This document shows, one piece after another, positions 12,441-22,888 of a DNA stretch of 64,000 bases. Below the pieces are notes generated by a model. That model was not told the origin of the DNA. It did not search any database and worked only from the letters and a program-made list of their open reading frames with translations. The stretch is from DATJPR01 sp963843525. Its GTDB lineage: Bacteria > Bacteroidota > Ignavibacteria > UBA10030 > UBA6906. How positions within the stretch are numbered: position 1 is the first letter of the stretch; each line of letters starts with the position of its first letter. The position numbers and the translations under genes are program-made. Location: NCBI GenBank assembly GCA_963843525.1, contig CAWJKM010000010.1:1-64000 (forward strand). The letters are read 5' to 3'.

Positions 12441-13586
12441 TTACACCATCTTTCCGTTCTTCTTCAACACCTCACGCGAGATGACTACCTTCTGAATCTC
12501 GTTCGTCCCCTCGAATATCCTGTTGATCCGCGCGTCGCGGTAAAACCTCTCGATCGGCATCTCCCGCGAGTATCCCATCCCCCCGTGAATCTGCACCGCC
12601 ATGTCGGCAACTTTGCATATCCCTTCGGAACACGTAAGCTTCACTATCGCTGACTGCCGCGAAATGGATTTCCCCTCGTCATAAAGGAATGCCGTCCTGT
12701 ACACCATGGACTCCATGCTGTAAATCAGCGCCGCCATGTCCGCAAGCATGAACTGGATCGCCTCAAACTGCGCGATCGGCACGTCGAACTGCTTCCGCTC
12801 TTTGGCGAATTTCGTGGAGAGCTCCAGAAGTTCCTTCGACGCTCCCATGCATGCCGCACCAAGTCCGAGCCTCCCCGCATCAAGAGTCTTCATCGCCACG
12901 AGGAATCCCCGGCCGTCTTCCCCAATCATGTTCTCCTTGGGAACCCGGACGTTTTCGAGGCTGATGGCGTTCGTGACGCTTCCGCGAATTCCCATCTTCT
13001 TCTCCGGCGGACCGACATTGAACCCCGGAGTCTTGGTCTCCACCACGAAACCCGTGATCCCCTTCTCCGTCCTGGCAAAAAGAGAAACGACATCGGCAAT
13101 GCCGCCGTTCGTGATCCACATCTTCTCGCCGTTAATGACCCACTCGTCGCCGTCACGATGAGCCTTCGTCCTCAGATTAAATGAATCGGACCCTGCCAGC
13201 ACCTCCGTGAGCGCAAACGCACCGATGTATTTTCCCTCGGCCAGCGGGACAAGGTACTTCTTCTTCAGTAGCTCGCTCCCGCCGAGATAAATCGCGTTCG
13301 CACCGATCGATTCGTGCGCACCGATGAACGTTGCGGTGGACAGACAGCCACGACCGATTTCCTCCTGCATCAGGCAATACCCCACCTCGCCGAATCCGCC
13401 CCCTCCATATTCTTCCGGAAACGCCGCTCCCAGGAATCCGATCTCTTTTATCTTTTGTATGAGCTCTTCCGGAATCCGTTCGTTTTTATCGATATCCTCC
13501 GCACGCGGCTTGATTTCCTGGTTCACGAAATCCTTCGCCATGTCGCGGAGCATGAGTTGTTCAGCCGTAAATGAAAAATCGGACAT
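12441..13586 (-). CDS. Acyl-CoA dehydrogenase
   Basis: A 381-residue FAD flavoenzyme that oxidises an acyl-CoA to the trans-2-enoyl-CoA and passes electrons to electron-transfer flavoprotein. All three regions are present: an N-terminal helical domain (FTAEQLMLRDMAKDFVNQEI), a central beta domain with WVINGEKMWITNGGIADV, and a C-terminal helical domain with IQFMLADMAALIYSMESM and VQIHGGMGYSREMPIERFYR. The catalytic base is probably Glu359 in RIFEGTNEIQ, the usual place for short/medium-chain enzymes. The segment ALTEVLAGSDS has Val where most relatives have Pro. It follows the reductase-like SDR gene by 24 bases and is probably cotranscribed with it. Acyl chain length cannot be read from sequence. 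Confidence 0.92.
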   Translation of the reverse strand: MSDFSFTAEQLMLRDMAKDFVNQEIKPRAEDIDKNERIPEELIQKIKEIGFLGAAFPEEYGGGGFGEVGYCLMQEEIGRGCLSTATFIGAHESIGANAIYLGGSELLKKKYLVPLAEGKYIGAFALTEVLAGSDSFNLRTKAHRDGDEWVINGEKMWITNGGIADVVSLFARTEKGITGFVVETKTPGFNVGPPEKKMGIRGSVTNAISLENVRVPKENMIGEDGRGFLVAMKTLDAGRLGLGAACMGASKELLELSTKFAKERKQFDVPIAQFEAIQFMLADMAALIYSMESMVYRTAFLYDEGKSISRQSAIVKLTCSEGICKVADMAVQIHGGMGYSREMPIERFYRDARINRIFEGTNEIQKVVISREVLKKNGKMV

Positions 13587-13610
13587 GAGAAATTTCCTTG
13601 GTGGATGGGA

Positions 13611-14450
13611 TTACAGTTCTGTGGCACTTTTTTGACCGATGTAACTCACAATGTCTTCCCCTCCATCAACACCAAGCACATTGCCCGAGAGCCACATGGC
13701 ACTTTCGTCGGCAAACAGGACGAGCGCCCGTGCAATGTCTTCCGGCGTCGTCAATCTGCCGGCCGGATTTTTGCGCCTCGCCACTTCCAGCATTTGTATG
13801 GCTCCGGGGATCTTGCGCAGGGCAGGGGTATCTGTCACTCCCGCCATGACGGCGTTCGCCGTAATCCCGTAAGGTCCCAGTTCCAGGGCAAGCTGACGAA
13901 TGTGCGATTCCAGTGCTGACTTTGCCGCCGACACCGCGCCGTAGTTCGGCAACGCCGTGTGCCCGCCCGAGCTCGTCATCGCGAATATCCGGCCGCCCCG
14001 TCGCATCAGATTGCGCCAGATCAGGCCCTGCGTCCAGTACACCAGGCTGTTCGCCATGACATCGAGCGTCATTTCCATCTGCGATTGGCTCACGGCATCT
14101 TCCGCTTTGCGAGCGATAAAAGGTTTCAGCGTGCCAAACGCGAGGGAATGCAAAAGGACCCGGATGGTGTTGTTCGAACCTGCAAACCGCTCCTGGATTT
14201 CATCCAGGGTCTCAGCCCGTTTGATGGCATCGGCGGCGTTGATGTTGAAAAAGACCGATTCCCGGCCGGTATGCTTGATCTCCTTCATGATCTGCTGGAC
14301 CGACCCCATCGTCGCCTGACGGTCGAGATGAATGCCGAAGACATTCAGCCCGGCACGCGCGAACTCGATCGCCGTCGCGCCGCCGAACCCGCTGGACGCT
14401 CCAAGGATCAATGCCCATTCGTTGGACTTAAAACGAGGCTCTTGCTTCAT
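13611..14450 (-). CDS. SDR oxidoreductase of the enoyl-ACP reductase type (FabI/FabL-like)
   Basis: A 279-residue Rossmann-fold protein. The cofactor loop is WALILGASSGFGGATAIEFA. The active-site block is NYGAVSAAKSALESHIRQLA, in which Tyr and Lys are separated by six residues. Divergent enoyl-ACP reductases use Tyr-x6-Lys, whereas ordinary SDRs use Tyr-x3-Lys, so reduction of an enoyl thioester is likely. The C-terminus has the usual DIARALVLFADESAMWLSGN and VLGVDGGEDIV. I chose ATG at 14448-14450 (MKQEPRFKSNEW) because the 34 upstream residues in frame look non-coding. It lies 24 bases ahead of the acyl-CoA dehydrogenase gene. Confidence 0.75.
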   Translation of the reverse strand: MKQEPRFKSNEWALILGASSGFGGATAIEFARAGLNVFGIHLDRQATMGSVQQIMKEIKHTGRESVFFNINAADAIKRAETLDEIQERFAGSNNTIRVLLHSLAFGTLKPFIARKAEDAVSQSQMEMTLDVMANSLVYWTQGLIWRNLMRRGGRIFAMTSSGGHTALPNYGAVSAAKSALESHIRQLALELGPYGITANAVMAGVTDTPALRKIPGAIQMLEVARRKNPAGRLTTPEDIARALVLFADESAMWLSGNVLGVDGGEDIVSYIGQKSATEL

Positions 14451-14602
14451 GGGGACACGTTGAGGAAGTTGAACATTGTGCTCTGAAGGACTTTCGTATC
14501 GATGAGAGCTGACCAGTGTAGGTACCGCGGACCGCGTAGAACAAACCGACACACGGAGGTGAGTAACATCAGACGATACATCGCTTCCCCCGCTACATCT
14601 TT

Positions 14603-14672
14603 CTGCCTACTGCATACTGCCTACTGCCTACTTCTCTCTTCCTACTTCCTACATCCTACTTCCTACTCTCTC
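14603..14672. repeat. Heptamer tandem repeat, ten units (ctgccta/cttccta)
   Basis: Exactly ten 7-base units: ctgccta, ctgcata, ctgccta (twice), cttctct, cttccta (twice), catccta, cttccta, ctctctc. The array ends three bases before the glmS stop codon and fills the gap between glmS and the SDR gene. It is the same unit family as the long array at 36.5 kb. Confidence 0.85.
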
Positions 14673-14675
14673 CTG

Positions 14676-16515
14676 CTATTCCACCGTTACACTCTTCGCC
14701 AGGTTGCGCGGCTGATCCACGTTGCAGCCCCGCGCGACGGCGATGTAATACGCGAGAAGCTGTAACGGGATGACATTCACAATCGGACCGAAATAACCGT
14801 ACGTCCGCGGGACACGGATGACAAATTCCGCCAGTTGATCGATATCCCCGTCGTCCTCGTTCGCAATCGCAATCACTCTCCCCTTCCGGGCGCGGACCTC
14901 CTGGATATTGCTCATGACTTTTTCATAGATCGCATCTTTCGGAACGACGAACACGACCGGCATGCGGTTGTCGATCAGCGCGATCGGGCCGTGTTTCATC
15001 TCGGCGGCCGGATATCCTTCCGCGTGGATATAGGAGATTTCCTTCAGCTTCAGTGCACCTTCCAGAGCGACCGGGAAATTCGCCCCGCGGCCCAGGTAAA
15101 GGAAATTGGAGGCGTTCTTGAACTCCTCGGCAACAGCCTTCACCGTCTCCAGATTCTGGAGCACCTGCTCTACTTTTTCCGGCAGCTTGGCCATCTCCCG
15201 CGTCAATACCTGGGCCTCTTCTTTCTTCATCCCCCGGGCGCGGGCGATCATCAGGGTGATCAGTGAAAGAACCGTCAGCTGCGAAGAAAAGGCTTTGGTC
15301 GAAGCGACGCCGATTTCCGGACCCGCATGGATGTACACGCCTCCGTCCGACTCGCGGGCGATGGAGCTCCCCACCACATTCACCACGCCCAGAACCGTCG
15401 CCCCTTTCCCCTTCGCTTCACGGAGCGCTGCGAGGGTATCCGCCGTCTCACCGCTCTGCGAAATACAGAAGACCACGTCTTCGGGTGAAAGGACCGGGTG
15501 GCGGTAACGGAACTCGGACGCATATTCGACTTCCGTGGGGACTTTCGCAATCTCTTCGAGCATGTACTCCCCAACAAGCCCCGCATGCCAGGATGTCCCG
15601 CAAGCCACGATAATAAACCTCCGGGCATTCAAGAGCTTGTCCCGGACATCGCGCAGGCCGCCAAGGACAACCTCCGCATCGTCGACGAGCAACCGGCCGC
15701 GCATGGCATTGCGGATGGTCTCCGGCTGCTCGTTGATCTCTTTGAGCATGAAGTGATCGTAGCCGCCGCGCTCGATCTGGGCGAGTTCGAAGGTGACTTC
15801 CTGAATTTCCTTTTCCACCGTGACATCTTCGATGGTCATGGTGCGAAATCCGTTCGCCGTGATTTCAGCGATTTCCCCGTCGGCGAGATACACAACCTGC
15901 CGGGTATGATCGACCACCGCCGAGGCATCCGAAGCGACAAAATTCTCTCCGTCACCCACGCCGATCAGTAACGGGCTCCCCTTCCGTGCAACAACGATTT
16001 TGTCAGGCTCGTGGACGGAGATGACCACCAACCCGTATGTACCTTCCACTTCCATCAGTGCGAGCCGCACGGAGGTGGTAAGGTCGTGTCCCTTCGAGTG
16101 CATCTCTTCGATCAGGTGCGCGAGGACTTCGGTATCCGTCTGCGCTGGTAAAATGATGTCCCTGCTGGAGCAGCCGGGTCTTGATGGAGGCGAAGTTCTC
16201 CACAATGCCATTGTGGATGACAGCGATTTCCTTCTTGCAGTCGAAATGGGGGTGGGCGTTGACATCATTGGGCTCACCGTGGGTGGCCCAGCGTGTGTGT
16301 CCAATGCCGAGGGTGGATGCAAGCGAGCCGTTGGTCGATTTCAGCGTCTTCACCAGGTCGGACACCTTGCCCGCCTGTTTCTTGATGAAGAACGATCCAT
16401 CCTGAATAAGAGCGATGCCGGCGGAGTCGTACCCGCGATACTCCAGGCGGCTCAACCCTTCCAGAAGGATGGGAACACAGTTGCGCTTGCCAATATAGCC
16501 CACTATTCCGCACAT
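14676..16515 (-). pseudogene. glmS: Glutamine-fructose-6-phosphate aminotransferase, single frameshift
   Basis: This enzyme makes glucosamine-6-phosphate from fructose-6-phosphate and glutamine, the first step to UDP-GlcNAc for the cell wall and LPS. The N-terminal glutaminase domain starts MCGIVGYIGKRN, with Cys2 as the nucleophile after Met removal, and contains GIGHTRWATHGEPND and HNGIVENF. Two SIS sugar-isomerase domains follow (CGTSWHAGLVGEYMLEEIAK, SQSGETADTLAALREAKGKG, YLGRGANFPVALEGALKLKE), ending in the conserved DQPRNLAKSVTVE. The frame slips near 16143-16147, where one extra G separates TS from QTDTEVLAHLIEEM. Removing it restores a normal 612-residue protein. Because the gene is normally essential, a sequencing error is the likeliest cause. 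Confidence 0.92.
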
Positions 16516-16548
16516 AGAAGGTCCCCTGGATTTGTGGCACGAATGTAA

Positions 16549-16577
16549 AAGATACTGAAGATAGGAGGGAAAATCAA
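16549..16577 (-). promoter_or_regulatory. Candidate sigma70-like promoter of glmS
   Basis: On the minus strand TTGATT (16572-16577) and TATCTT (16549-16554) are spaced by 17 bases, and the -10 lies about 35 bases before the glmS start. The match is moderate and the organism's sigma preferences are unknown. Confidence 0.3.
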
Positions 16578-16595
16578 TGAAAATGGGAGTCGCCC

Positions 16596-17321
16596 TTACC
16601 CGTCAATCCCGATACAGGCCATCATTCTGCCCGATCGCTTGCCATCCCGCCGAAAGGAGTGATAAGAGGAATCGTGGATTGTACATGCAGTGCTGATCTC
16701 AAGGTGTTCCTCCCTGCAACCGGCCGCCAGGACCTGGGCCTTAAGTGCCTCACGGAGATCAATCGTGGTCGCCGATCCGCGGCGCACGAACGCCTGATCG
16801 AACTGGCCGGACACTTCCTCGCCAACGGCGTAACAACACACACCCGCTGCAGGTCCCATGAAGACGCGCAGTTGATGGGGGTCAGCTCCGCATTCATCCA
16901 CGAGTCGCCGGACACCCGTCTCCGCAATTCGGAGTGCCGTCCCCCTCCACCCGGCATGGAGCGCGGCAGCATGCCGTGAAACAGGATCATAAAGGAGCAG
17001 TGGAACACAATCGGCAAACGTGACACAGAGGAACACCCGCGGGGTCGACGTGATCAACCCGTCGGTTTCGGGATACCGGCCCGCCTGATCGATGCGCCGG
17101 ATCCGGCTGCCGTGGACCTGGCCCGGGATGGCCAGCTCATCCTCCTGAATCCCCAGGCCGCCGAAAAACGTCGAGCGATTCGCCTCGACCCTTGCGGGAT
17201 CGTCGCCCACGTTGAACGAGAGGTTCATCTGCATCGAACGGGCCCCGCCGGCGCCGCCCCGGACACTCAAAGCTGCGCTCACGCCCAGCCCTTCGAAAAT
17301 TGAGGGACGAAGATTCATCAT
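16596..17321 (-). CDS. pgeF: Peptidoglycan editing factor / laccase-domain protein (YfiH/LACC1 family)
   Basis: A 241-residue protein of the Cu-oxidase_4 family, formerly called polyphenol oxidase. Members act on purine nucleosides, and in Escherichia coli PgeF removes wrongly built muropeptide precursors. The metal-site residues are all visible: His in IPGQVHGSRIRR, Cys in CVTFADCVPLLLYDP and His in AAALHAGWRGTALR. The C-terminal STACTIHDSSYHSFRRDGKR is also typical. Its start overlaps the stop of the upstream histidine kinase by four bases, so it is translationally coupled to it. The N-terminal 30 residues are less conserved and the true start could lie slightly downstream. Confidence 0.88.
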   Translation of the reverse strand: MMNLRPSIFEGLGVSAALSVRGGAGGARSMQMNLSFNVGDDPARVEANRSTFFGGLGIQEDELAIPGQVHGSRIRRIDQAGRYPETDGLITSTPRVFLCVTFADCVPLLLYDPVSRHAAALHAGWRGTALRIAETGVRRLVDECGADPHQLRVFMGPAAGVCCYAVGEEVSGQFDQAFVRRGSATTIDLREALKAQVLAAGCREEHLEISTACTIHDSSYHSFRRDGKRSGRMMACIGIDG

Positions 17322-20300
17322 GACCTGAGCGGGACTCCTTCTCCCCCATTGTCGTCGGGCACCGGCAGTGTAATGATCACTGTTGTTCCTTTTCCTGCCG
17401 TGCTTTCGATCCTGATGCTCCCGTGCAGATCGTCCATGGTTTTCTTCACAATCGCCAGGCCGAGTCCCATGCCCTCCGTTTTGGTGGAGAAATTCGGCTC
17501 AAAGAGTTTTGCTTTCACTTCCTCCGGCATCCCGGGTCCCGCGTCGGAGAATGTGACCTCGACGAACTTCTCGCGTCTGCGGGTGGAGATGGAAAGCGAT
17601 CCGTCGTTGTTCATCGCCTGCATTGCGTTTCTGACAATGTTGATGAACGCACGCCGGAGCTCATCTTGATCGGCGAGAATGTCGGGCAGCGACGGGGCCA
17701 GGTGGAGATCAAACGAAAATTTCTTTTCCCGGTCGAACAGCCGGACAGATTCTTCGACGACGGTGTTGACATTGCACGGGATGACCTGCGGACGGGGCAT
17801 CCGGCCGAAATGCGAGAACTCGGACGCGATCCGGCTCAAGACATCAATCTGGTTCAACAAGGTCTTTGTGACTTCTTCGAACACCTCTTTGAATCCTTCC
17901 GAGCCTTCCCGGTACACCATCCGCATATGCTGGACCGCGAGCCGCATCGGGGTCAGCGGGTTTTTGATTTCGTGCGCCACCTGACGGGCCATCTCTTTCC
18001 ACGCAAGTTCCCTTTCTGCACGCACGAGGTTCTCCCGGCTTTCCCTGAGTTCCCGCGCCATCTGCTCGAATGACTTGATCAATTCCCCGATCTCCCCTTC
18101 GCCCCGGAGGTCGCGGAGTTCCACATTGAGGTCCCCCCGGGCAATTTTCCTCGTTGCTTCGGTGAGTCCGTGGATCGGGGCCGCGATGCGGCCCGCAAAG
18201 AGTGTCGCGAGAACGACGAGTCCGACAAACAGGACAAAATACACTGCAATCAAAAAAGCGTTCCGGCCGGCGACTTCTTCATTGAGTTCATCCTGGCGGT
18301 ACAACATGGGCACGGCAATGACAGCCCTCACCGCCCCGTCTTCGTCCGTTATCGGACGGTACCCCACGGCGTATTCGTAGACTCCGATATTCTCCGTTTC
18401 AACGAAGAAGCGATCGCCGATCAGGTACGCATCCAGGTATGCTTCTCCACTGATGCGGCGATCCAGAATGCCGGCGTCGAAGAGTTCCGGCCGGCTGGAC
18501 ATAACAAGCCGGTTTGCCTTGTAGATGTTGAAGTCTGTCCCCACATCCGCCGCCATTTCCTCCGCGGTCACACGCGGCGCCATCCGGTGTCATCCGGTCG
18601 AGCGAATCGGTGGAAACAGGCAGGTTCTGTGCGATCGCCAGGGTATAGTCGCTGAGTCTCGTCGACGTCGCCGCCATGTGCCGTTCGCGTGCGTAGTAGC
18701 GGCTGTAGACCGTACTCAGTGCGAGGGGAATGAGGGCGGTCACCAGAAGCGCTGCGAGAAGACGATCGCGAAACGTAAAAGAGAGCGTTTCTCCTCTTGC
18801 CCGGCGGACAATCAGAGCCAGACTGAACGCCGCAAGGATCAGCACTGCGCAGAACGCGACAAGACGCACCAGGCCGACAAGATGCCATTCCAGCCCCGGC
18901 TCCTGGATGGAGAGCGCAACGACATTCCCATTGCCATCCGGCCGGCGAATGTAATAGGACTCAAGCTCCTGTCCTCCAATGGTCTCTTCGATCCACACAG
19001 CGGGCGCGCTCTGAAGGGCGGTCACGACCGCCGGAGGGATGGCCCGGCGAATCGGGATGATCGGGTTATTCGTCGTCACCACGGCGCCATCACGGTACTC
19101 CGAGACTGTTACCGGCCGATAGAACGATCGCAGGCCCTCCGGCCCGGTCGGACGCAGGACTCCCGGATTCTCGCCCCGGAACAGCGTCTGCGGTCCCGCC
19201 GCGACAAGCACCCGCGCATACCCCAGCACGTTGCCGTCGAATCCCCTGATGGGCGCAGAACCGTAGTAGACATGGAGCGCGGTGATCCCGGTGCCGATTC
19301 CCCGCATGGCGACAATCCTCTCGGGAGGAGGTATGGAGTCCGAATCGGTTTCGAGCGCAATCTGAATCTGGCTGCCGATTGCGAACCGGCTGATGGGAGT
19401 GCCGCCGGCGTCCGTTAATTCAAAGAGGGATGAATATCCTTCGCGACATGCCAGACTTTGCGCCCACCTGGTAAATGCCAGACGGGACACCGTTTGCGTG
19501 TCCCCGTCCACAAAACTCTCAACCGTGCTGTTGTCGGTCAGTCCGTTCAGCCCGTCATCGACGATCAGAGACATCCAGTTATCGATCGGCCGGACCGCCT
19601 CGTTGGCGAAGCTTTCGACGCGATCGCGATCCTTGTCGCGGATGTTGCGATCGATGAGGGGATAGTAGAGCAGGATCGCGGCAATGAGAAGAAGACTCAG
19701 GTTCCTCAGGGTAAGAATCGACTTCCCGCGGTCTTGAACCCGGAGGACAACTCCTGCCCCGCCGAGAGCGAGGGCGGAAAACAGGAGCCGGTACACGGTG
19801 TCCATCAACGGATTGTTTTGAATCTCACCGAATATCCAGGAGAGGAGAGCGAGGAGCACTGCTACGAACACCCAGGCAGCACCGGATGGACGGGATGTGC
19901 GGGACACCAGCTTGAGCATGAGCCGGACGGCGGCGATGCCGACGGCAAGCAGACAGACTGCGGCAACCAGCACGTCTGCCATCATCACGCTCAATTCGAA
20001 ACCGGGAACAATGACTCTCGGGTCGTTCAGATGAATCGTAGAATCAAATACCACTCCCTGTGCAAGCGCACCGAAGGCGCGGAGGAGCCACAGAACCAGG
20101 AGGGCGATCACAATATCGGCCCCCACGCCGAGGAAGATACGTCCGGTGGATTTTTCCCCGGGAGCAGGTGCTGACCGGGGGAATCCCGACCGCGAGAGGA
20201 GATACCACACCGTAAGGGCAAGCGCACCGATGCTCAATGTCATATCACCGAGCGACTGGGCGATTCCCCCTCCGAATTGGGACGCGAACAGTGCCGGGTT

Positions 20301-21269
20301 GAACAGGGAATCAATGGTCACAATGTTCCCGATATCCAGTCCGAGCAAAGCGAACCGGATGGCCCAGATGACCACGACCACTCCGCTCACCCGCAGGAGA
20401 GAAGGAACGGTCGGCCGATCGAGCCAGCGCCATATGATCAGGGCGAGAATGATCAGGAGGAGAACGGTGAGGACGGTGGCTGCATTCTCGAACGGGAGGG
20501 CAGCGGTCTCAAGGTATGCCGCCCGTGGCGGCCGGAGCAGACTCACCACCCCCACCCTGCTGCTGTCGATGCCGTAGAGCACTGCCGACGCGTAGCGTCC
20601 ATCCTTGCGCGGCTGGGCGCCAAAGGCAAAATCAAAGTCTATCGTGACCCCGAGACGGTGGGTCAATTCGGACGTAAGACCTTCACGCTTGATATAGCGA
20701 TTATTGAGCGGATAGTTGACGTCGATCGTCCGCCGCACCAGGATGGCGCCAAGGATGGAGTGTCCCGAGCGGACAGGGATTGTCACGAAGAGTTGAGAGG
20801 CGATCGGCGTCATATTGACATACGACGCCATCTGGCCGGCGAGTGCAGCGTGGACTTCCTGCGGGTGGCGCGGGCCGCTCGGTCCTTCCCAGCAGATGAG
20901 CGAGCCCAGCGTATCATACACCTCGATGCCGACCTCCTCATTTCGCGCCATCGAGACAACGGCGTTGAAGATGCGGGCGTAGGAGGTATCTCGTTGGGAA
21001 AGGAAATCTATGACCGCGCTTTGACCGGCAATCTCCGTAGCGACGCGCCGTGTTGACCGCTGGATACCGGCGAAGGCTTGAACAGCCGAACTCAGGTAGT
21101 CAGCGCATTGCCGGTCGACGACTTCTTCAAAGTGGCTCTGGTCGTGTTGTACCACGAACCATTCCGCGAGGCGTGCGCCCCCTATCAGGAGAGCGACAGC
21201 AAGAAGCAGAATGAGTGAGCGGGAACCTCCCGTCCAGATGTTGCGCCATCGCGAAAGGAGTGCATTCAC
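17318..21269 (-). pseudogene. Very large NtrY-like membrane sensor histidine kinase, split by a 10-bp duplication
   Basis: Repaired, this is about 1,313 residues. The order is: an N-terminal membrane helix (LILLLAVALLIGGARLAEWF), an extracytoplasmic region, a long block of several hydrophobic helices, a second extracytoplasmic region, another helix pair, a third sensor region, a helix (FLIAVYFVLFVGLVVLATLF), a HAMP domain (GRIAAPIHGLTEATRKIARG) and a kinase core. The core has DHp His in MARQVAHEIKNPLTPMRLAV, an N box (AFINIVRNAMQAMNNDG) and G boxes (FSDAGPGMPEE, GMGLGLAIVKK). HEIKNPLTPMRLA is typical of NtrY-type kinases. The frame breaks near 18590, where accggatgac is followed by accggatggc. 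Deleting ten bases joins SLDRM to APRVTAEEMAAD. No response regulator gene is adjacent. Confidence 0.85.
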
Positions 21270-21281
21270 GGGGGGAAGGAC

Positions 21282-21779
21282 TCAGTAAATATTGATGCGC
21301 GATATCACCCAACGGTCGCCTGAGAGCGACAGCGCAACATACACCTGGACGTACTCCCGGCTTCCCCTGTAGAGAAGGTTCGCTCCGCCGGTTGCGTACG
21401 GATTCACCTCTGATTCACCGATCGAGGTGAAGGAGAGGTTGGCAAGGCGGCGATTACGGAGGTACGAATCGAGCAAATAATAGGCCTGGTGAGAGCTGAA
21501 ATATCCGTTTTCTCCTCCCCGGAGACTGACCTGGACTTCCGCGGCAAACATCCCTGAGAGTCCGTTCGCGTTGCCGGCAGCGAGGGTCCGTTCGATTTCA
21601 GAAAAAACCTCGCGGTATGGTCGCTTCGGGACTTCCGGTCTCTGGTGTCCGGCCTGGGGATCGCGAATCGGTGGAGTGGTGACGTACGCAGCACCGGAAA
21701 AATCCGGGGAGAACAGGAGGAGACAACTTGCGAGGATGCCGAAGAAGAGACGACTTCTCCCGGGCATTGAGTGGTTCAT
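21282..21779 (-). CDS. DUF4783 family exported protein
   Basis: A 165-residue protein with a signal peptide (RLFFGILASCLLLFSPDFSG) and a domain reading VFSEIERTLAAGNANGLSGM, FAAEVQVSLRGGENGYFSSH, QAYYLLDSYL and YVQVYVALSLSGDRWVISRI. This resembles DUF4783, a small NTF2-like fold common in Bacteroidota, with no established function. I chose the ATG at 21777-21779 because longer in-frame versions lack a signal peptide at the front. It sits 12 bases ahead of the NtrY-like kinase, so it is probably cotranscribed and could supply an envelope signal, but that is a guess. Confidence 0.7.
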   Translation of the reverse strand: MNHSMPGRSRLFFGILASCLLLFSPDFSGAAYVTTPPIRDPQAGHQRPEVPKRPYREVFSEIERTLAAGNANGLSGMFAAEVQVSLRGGENGYFSSHQAYYLLDSYLRNRRLANLSFTSIGESEVNPYATGGANLLYRGSREYVQVYVALSLSGDRWVISRINIY

Positions 21780-21948
21780 GAGCGTGCCCTGCCGCGTCGT
21801 TTGAAAAATAAACATACTCCATCGCGGCAAGAAATGCAACAATAAGAACAATGGAGACGGGGCCTCCCCTCCGGCCACCATCACCTCCGGAAGGTCGGCA
21901 TCCCGGATCTCCATTGTCATATCCCCCGAGATCTTTCCTGTCGCTCCA

Positions 21949-22749
21949 TCACATCGCACTCCTGACCGAGACGGGCGGCCGGACTCCCGATCCATGTTTC
22001 AACATCGGGGTGGAAGGCCGGACCTGATACACCCAGTCAAAAGTGACCCGCGATGGTGCAAGGCTTGTCACGCGGAACTTCGCGTAGTGATCGTCCCACG
22101 TCCACACGACATACGTATGTCCCACCTGCAACGTCACATCGTGCGTCGCCGACCAACCCTCCACGGGGGCAGTTCCGATATCCTGAATGGACCCTGTCGG
22201 ACCCAGGTCCTGGATGTCGCTATCGGTGCGGACATCCATGAACAACGTATCGCGATAGTTTTCAAAATACATGTCGGCGTAGTTATCATCATAGGGGACG
22301 ACCGCGTTCTTCGAAAAGTCGAACCCGCCGACCGCCGGGTATTTCCGGTAGTCGCCGAGAGCAACGTCATACCCTTCCGGTCTCGGGATGTCGTAGACGA
22401 CGTCTTTGCTCAGCGGGCTTTCGTTGCCGTCGAAGTCATACGCGGTGACTGCGTAATAATAGATGTTCCCGTTGACGGCGCCCATGTCGACAAAGTGGGG
22501 TTCCCTCGTTGAGCCGATGAGATCATACCTGCCATTGTACGATGAGCTGACAAATACATTGTACCCTGCCACGTCCCGTTCAGGACTCCTGTTCCAGAAA
22601 AGCTCGATCGCATCGTTTCCCGTCGCGGTCACCAGACCGGTCGGAGCAGCCGGAGGATTGGAGTCCGTCGGCAGTGTCGACTCCGTGCAGCCGGCGAGCG
22701 CCAGCAGCGCCCCCAGGAGAATCCCTGAACTGTATGCTGCAATTTTCAT
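21949..22749 (-). CDS. Lipoprotein with a fibronectin type III domain
   Basis: A 266-residue protein starting MKIAAYSSGILLGALLALAG followed by Cys, a clear lipobox, so it should be anchored in the outer membrane or periplasm. Residues of about 30-115 form an FN3 domain (PPAAPTGLVTATGNDAIELF, ERDVAGYNVFVS, YYYAVTAYDFDGNESPLS). The remainder is beta-rich without a recognised domain (HTYVVWTWDDHYAKFRVTSL). The start is fixed by the lipobox. FN3 lipoproteins of this size are common in Ignavibacteria-like genomes. Function unknown. It lies downstream of the pyr operon terminator. Confidence 0.75.
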   Translation of the reverse strand: MKIAAYSSGILLGALLALAGCTESTLPTDSNPPAAPTGLVTATGNDAIELFWNRSPERDVAGYNVFVSSSYNGRYDLIGSTREPHFVDMGAVNGNIYYYAVTAYDFDGNESPLSKDVVYDIPRPEGYDVALGDYRKYPAVGGFDFSKNAVVPYDDNYADMYFENYRDTLFMDVRTDSDIQDLGPTGSIQDIGTAPVEGWSATHDVTLQVGHTYVVWTWDDHYAKFRVTSLAPSRVTFDWVYQVRPSTPMLKHGSGVRPPVSVRSAM

Positions 22750-22888
22750 AGGAGTGTTCTGATCAAACGAAGACCACGCGCTTTGCTCAAGCTCCGGCGT
22801 TTGTGTCCGGGCGTATCGACATACCTTTGGAGAGGGTAGCGCAAAACCCGTGCCAGCGGCGCGTCTCAAAAACCGCAGAGAAGTGGGG

